Of a stretch of 64,000 bases of DNA, positions 60,649 through 64,000 are shown piece by piece. Below the pieces are notes generated by a model. The model saw only the letters and a program-made list of their open reading frames with translations, searched no databases and had not been told where the DNA came from. The position numbers and the translations under genes were made by a program. Where the stretch lies: contig QCKH01000007.1 of NCBI GenBank assembly GCA_003215475.1, positions 1 through 64,000 on the forward strand, in the 5' to 3' direction. Origin of the DNA: Prochlorococcus sp. AG-409-L21. Its GTDB lineage: Bacteria; Cyanobacteriota; Cyanobacteriia; PCC-6307; Cyanobiaceae. Position 1 is the stretch's first letter, and each line of letters starts with the position of its first letter.

Positions 60649-62079
60649 ATGGTGGCAGCAACAGTATCAACTTCACAAGTAGTTGGAGATTTTGCTTATG
60701 AAGTTGCGGATATCCAACTCGCAGACTTTGGTCGTAAAGAGCTTGCTATAGCTGAGACAGAAATGCCTGGTTTAATGGCTCTTCGTACGAAATATGGCAA
60801 AAGTCATCCTTTGAAAGGTGCCAGGATCGCTGGGAGTCTTCATATGACTATTCAAACAGGAGTATTAATAGAGACCTTGATTGCTTTGGGTGCAAAGGTT
60901 CGTTGGGCTTCATGTAATATTTTTTCAACACAAGATCATGCAGCGGCTGCAATTGCTAAAGCAGGTGTTCCTGTTTTTGCAAAGAAAGGAGAATCTCTTT
61001 CTGAATATTGGTCATATACACATCGCATTTTGGAATGGGGTGATTTGGAAGGCCCTAATATGATTTTGGATGACGGAGGAGATGCGACAGGATTAGTAAT
61101 ACTTGGAAGTAAAGCAGAAAAAGATATATCTGTTTTGGAAAATCCTTCTAATGAAGAAGAAACTGCTTTATTTAATTCTATCCGTGAAAAATTGTCTGAA
61201 GACTCATCTTTTTATTCTCGAATTCAAGCAATGATTAAGGGAGTTACGGAAGAAACTACTACTGGTGTTGCGAGGTTGTATCAGATGCAAAAAACCAGGG
61301 AACTTACTTTTCCTGCTATTAATGTCAATGATTCAGTAACTAAGAGCAAATTCGACAATCTTTATGGATGTAGAGAATCTCTCGTAGATGGAATTAAACG
61401 AGCCACAGATGTCATGGTTGCTGGCAAGGTAGCTTTAGTAATGGGGTATGGAGATGTTGGTAAAGGATCTGCTCAGTCATTAAGAGGGTTAGGGGCAACG
61501 GTAATGATTGCTGAGATTGATCCTATCTGTGCATTACAAGCTGCCATGGAAGGTTATAGAGTTGTTCGCTTGGATGATGTAGTGCAAGATATTGATATTT
61601 TTGTTACTGCTACGGGTAATTTCCAAGTGATATGTCATAAGCATCTTTTACAAATGAAAGATGAAGCAATTGTGGCTAATATTGGACATTTTGATAATGA
61701 GATTGATGTAGCCTCTCTAAAGTCATATAAATGGGAAAATATTAAACCTCAAGTAGATCACATTACTCTTCCAAGTGGTAATAAAATTATTCTATTAGCA
61801 GAAGGTCGTTTAGTTAATTTGGGTTGTGCGACTGGTCATCCGAGTTTTGTTATGAGTAATTCTTTTACTAATCAAGTTCTAGCTCAAATAGAATTATTTA
61901 CTAAAGGCAATAAGTATAAAAATAATGTCTATGTTTTGCCAAAACATCTTGATGAAATGGTTGCTCGCCTTCATCTAGAAAAGATTGGAGCTAAGTTGAC
62001 TGACCTTAGTAAAGAACAAGCAGATTACATTAATGTCCCAGTTGAAGGTCCTTATAAATCTGACCATTATCGGTATTAA
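60649..62079 (+). CDS. ahcY: Adenosylhomocysteinase
   Basis: AhcY hydrolyses S-adenosylhomocysteine to adenosine and homocysteine, relieving product inhibition of methyltransferases. The substrate region includes [21 protein letters not shown] and [16 protein letters not shown]. The NAD-binding signature is [17 protein letters not shown], followed by [20 protein letters not shown] and the C-terminal KSDHYRY lysine/tyrosine pair. The 476 residues include the insertion typical of bacterial enzymes. No SAH riboswitch fits in the 36-bp leader. Confidence 0.97.
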   Translation: MVAATVSTSQVVGDFAYEVADIQLADFGRKELAIAETEMPGLMALRTKYGKSHPLKGARIAGSLHMTIQTGVLIETLIALGAKVRWASCNIFSTQDHAAAAIAKAGVPVFAKKGESLSEYWSYTHRILEWGDLEGPNMILDDGGDATGLVILGSKAEKDISVLENPSNEEETALFNSIREKLSEDSSFYSRIQAMIKGVTEETTTGVARLYQMQKTRELTFPAINVNDSVTKSKFDNLYGCRESLVDGIKRATDVMVAGKVALVMGYGDVGKGSAQSLRGLGATVMIAEIDPICALQAAMEGYRVVRLDDVVQDIDIFVTATGNFQVICHKHLLQMKDEAIVANIGHFDNEIDVASLKSYKWENIKPQVDHITLPSGNKIILLAEGRLVNLGCATGHPSFVMSNSFTNQVLAQIELFTKGNKYKNNVYVLPKHLDEMVARLHLEKIGAKLTDLSKEQADYINVPVEGPYKSDHYRY

Positions 62080-62105
62080 TGAAATCAGAAATTTTTATAG
62101 ATTAA

Positions 62106-62756
62106 GTGAACATTACAGAATTTATCTTTTCATTGCCTGATTTAATTGGCAGCGCTGTAGAAACAAATCAATTTATAGGTTATGCGGCAATATTAGTAGC
62201 AATGTTTTTGGAAAATCTGTTTCCTCCAATTCCTTCTGAAGTAATAATACCTCTTGGTGGATTTTATGTCTCTCAGGGACAGCTATCATTCTTACCAGTT
62301 ATTTTGGCAGGATTGATAGGAACTGTTTTAGGTGCATTTCCATGGTATGGCATTGGAAGACTAATTAATGAAGAGAAATTGGAGCATCTTTCAAGAAAAT
62401 ATGGTAAGTGGATTGGTATTACTCCTAATGAACTATATAAAAGTAGACTTTGGTTTGGAAAGTATGGGACAGCTTTAGTTTTTTGGGGTCGTTTGATTCC
62501 TGGTATTCGGACATTAATTTCTGTACCTGCTGGGATTGAATTAATGCCTATAATTCCTTTTGTAATTTGGACTACTGCAGGAAGTTTAATTTGGATTATA
62601 TGTTTAACTTTTGCAGGAATCTTTCTTGGAGAAAGCTATAGCATAGTTGCGGTATGGATAGAACCAATTTCAGTGATTATTAAGTACATATTATTAATAG
62701 CTTTATTTGCTATTTTAATCTGGATAATACTAAATGTATTTCGTCGAAGAAGTTAA
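62106..62756 (+). CDS. DedA family membrane protein
   Basis: This polytopic inner-membrane protein belongs to the DedA/SNARE-associated (VTT) family, some members of which flip polyprenyl or phospholipid carriers. Signature segments are AMFLENLFPPIPSEVIIPLGG, AGLIGTVLGAFPWYGIGR and the arginine motif WGRLIPGIRTLISVPAG. Four to five hydrophobic spans occupy 216 residues. The start is GTG 62106, 26 bp after ahcY. It ends 1 bp from the convergent ssb stop. Confidence 0.92.
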   Translation: MNITEFIFSLPDLIGSAVETNQFIGYAAILVAMFLENLFPPIPSEVIIPLGGFYVSQGQLSFLPVILAGLIGTVLGAFPWYGIGRLINEEKLEHLSRKYGKWIGITPNELYKSRLWFGKYGTALVFWGRLIPGIRTLISVPAGIELMPIIPFVIWTTAGSLIWIICLTFAGIFLGESYSIVAVWIEPISVIIKYILLIALFAILIWIILNVFRRRS

Positions 62757-62757
62757 A

Positions 62758-63132
62758 CTAGAAAGGAATATCATTTGCGGATTGTGTATTATTATTCATT
62801 CCATCATTCAAAGAATCTTTTTTTGATCCTAGCAATTCTAATCTATCAACTCTAATTACCGGTTTAGATTTATTTTCTCCACTTGCCTTATCTTTCCATT
62901 GATCTAACTTGAAGCTCCCACTTATTCCTATAAGAGAGCCTTTTTTGACATAATCAGCAGCAACTTGTGCTTGTTTGCCCCATATTTCTAAATTGAACCA
63001 ATCAGGATCATCATTTCGACTCCTTCTGTTAACAGCCATTGTTAAATTTGCAACTATTGATCCAGATTCGAAATATCTAACTTCCGGATCTCTGCCAGCT
63101 CGACCAACCAGATTAATAGAATTAATACTCAT
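62758..63132 (-). CDS. ssb: Single-stranded DNA-binding protein
   Basis: SSB coats single-stranded DNA and recruits repair and replication proteins. The OB fold is seen in MSINSINLVGRAGRDPEVRY, NLTMAVNRRSRNDDPDWFNLEIWGKQA and GSLIGISGSFKLDQWKDKASGE. The C-terminal tip DIPF is the protein-docking motif. At 124 residues it is short, with a linker of only about 20 residues. It is divergent from mreB across about 126 bp. Confidence 0.95.
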   Translation of the reverse strand: MSINSINLVGRAGRDPEVRYFESGSIVANLTMAVNRRSRNDDPDWFNLEIWGKQAQVAADYVKKGSLIGISGSFKLDQWKDKASGENKSKPVIRVDRLELLGSKKDSLNDGMNNNTQSANDIPF

Positions 63133-63258
63133 CGCTCATATATTTACTTATGTCACTATAGCTTTATTTTTGGGCATTCTTTTAAAAGTTCTTTTGGACA
63201 ATTTCATGCGTTTTGCAAAGACATTTATTATTCTTAGGACTTCTCATCAAAATAAACC

Positions 63259-64000
63259 GTGTTTTTAAGACGTTTTAGGCTGTCCCGTGATATAGGGATT
63301 GATCTTGGTACAGCTAATACTTTGATTTATGTTCAAGGTAAAGGCATTGTTTTAGAAGAACCTTCTGTAGTTGCAATGGATCTAGAAGAAGGAGAGCCTT
63401 TAGCGGTTGGTGATGATGCAAAAATGATGCTTGGTCGGACTCCGGGAAATATTCGAGCAGTGAGACCTTTGAGAGATGGGGTAATTGCAGATTTTGATGC
63501 TGCTGAGCAAATGCTTAAAACATTTATTCAAAAGTGCAATGAGGGGCGTGGAATTATCGCTCCTAGATTAGTTGTTGGAATACCAAGTGGTGTCACTAGC
63601 GTTGAGCGCCGTGCAGTTCGAGAGGCTGGATTAGCAGGTGCAAGAGAAGTTCATTTGATTGATGAACCAGTCGCAGCGGCTATTGGAGCCCATCTTCCAG
63701 TAACTGAACCTATAGGAACAATGATTGTTGATATTGGTGGTGGAACTACTGAAGTAGCAGTTTTAAGTCTCGGCGGTACAGTATTAAGTGAATCAGTTCG
63801 TGTGGCTGGTGATGAAATAAATGATTCAATAGCTATGTATTTAAAGAAGGTTCATAACCTTGTTGTAGGAGAACGAACTGCTGAAGAAATTAAAATTCGC
63901 ATTGGTTCAGCATTCCCTAATAATGAATTTGATGTAAATACTATGGATGTGCGTGGGCTTCATTTACTTTCTGGCTTGCCCCGTTCTATTACTTTGCAGG
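63259..64000 (+). CDS. mreB: Rod shape-determining protein MreB, 5' part, cut by right edge
   Basis: This reading frame is missing from the track because it runs off the window. From GTG 63259 it reads [20 protein letters not shown] and continues for 247 codons. Actin-fold motifs are visible: [19 protein letters not shown] (phosphate 1), [18 protein letters not shown] (connect 1), [20 protein letters not shown] and [11 protein letters not shown], then [19 protein letters not shown] (phosphate 2). MreB filaments guide lateral wall synthesis. The GTG start is chosen because family similarity begins within a few residues of it. Confidence 0.95.
   Translation, partial: MFLRRFRLSRDIGIDLGTANTLIYVQGKGIVLEEPSVVAMDLEEGEPLAVGDDAKMMLGRTPGNIRAVRPLRDGVIADFDAAEQMLKTFIQKCNEGRGIIAPRLVVGIPSGVTSVERRAVREAGLAGAREVHLIDEPVAAAIGAHLPVTEPIGTMIVDIGGGTTEVAVLSLGGTVLSESVRVAGDEINDSIAMYLKKVHNLVVGERTAEEIKIRIGSAFPNNEFDVNTMDVRGLHLLSGLPRSITLQ

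Noticed and set aside
62975-63268. 97-aa plus ORF across the ssb start and mreB leader
   Set aside because: It overlaps ssb antisense. The leader part is simply open by chance, and mreB starts in another frame at GTG 63259.

Overview
This window looks like a chromosomal segment of a marine picocyanobacterium, most likely a low-light Prochlorococcus. This is inferred from the sequence, not from a search. The base composition is AT-rich (GC by eye in the upper 30s percent), intergenic gaps are very short, and many genes start with TTG or GTG. It carries cyanobacterial markers: psbZ, sqdB/sqdX for sulfolipid, an acyl-lipid desaturase, a Ycf21-type chorismate lyase, a DUF561/Ycf23 protein, a four-ACT aspartokinase and a group 2 sigma factor. 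I see no insertion sequence, prophage, integrase, CRISPR array or rRNA. The region is core genome, not an island.

Layout. 1-9.5 kb, mostly minus strand: ligA with an overlapping partial gene, a small anchored protein, a SprT-like protease and a conserved protein on the plus strand, then the run desC, rplI, dnaB, mnmG, chorismate lyase. 9.5-15.3 kb, plus strand: a possible HTH protein, a PLP enzyme of the aluminium-resistance/methionine gamma-lyase-like family, gcvH and gcvP. GcvP is split into two reading frames at an A8 run. 15.3-20.1 kb, minus strand: sqdX and sqdB, a 54-aa membrane ORF missing from the supplied track, thiG, a TPR protein, and rplT with rpmI. 20.2-23.1 kb: a SpoIID-like protein and a membrane GT2 glycosyltransferase. 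23.1-28.5 kb, minus strand: the protein-quality cluster tig, clpP, clpX, followed by dnaX.

28.7-32.7 kb, plus strand: asd, dapA and RNase J. Then come tilS (-), DUF561 (+), uvrB (+), lysC (-), holA (-), cobH (+) and mutS (-). 43.1-44.0 kb: psbZ, ribH and tRNA-Gly(GCC). 44.3-51.2 kb: a GNAT enzyme, secA, then cysE with a GntR-type regulator, infC and miaA. 51.4-57.0 kb, plus strand: gyrB, an SH3-like secreted protein, two overlapping Fluc/CrcB fluoride channel genes, mgtE and a sigma factor. 57.0-64 kb: an alpha/beta hydrolase, a MutY-MutT fusion, a PfkB sugar kinase, tsaE, ahcY, a DedA protein, ssb and the 5' part of mreB.

Functional threads: lysC, asd and dapA are the first steps of lysine/threonine/methionine synthesis. 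gcvH/gcvP handle photorespiratory glycine. ligA, dnaB, dnaX, holA, ssb, gyrB, mutS, uvrB and the MutY-MutT fusion supply replication and repair. sqdB/sqdX, desC and psbZ serve the thylakoid. The observations most worth following are the homopolymer frameshift in gcvP, the intact Nudix box fused to MutY, a second A8 tract in dnaX where slippage in either direction leads quickly to a stop, a near-perfect inverted repeat inside a coding sequence, and the unlisted 54-aa membrane ORF.
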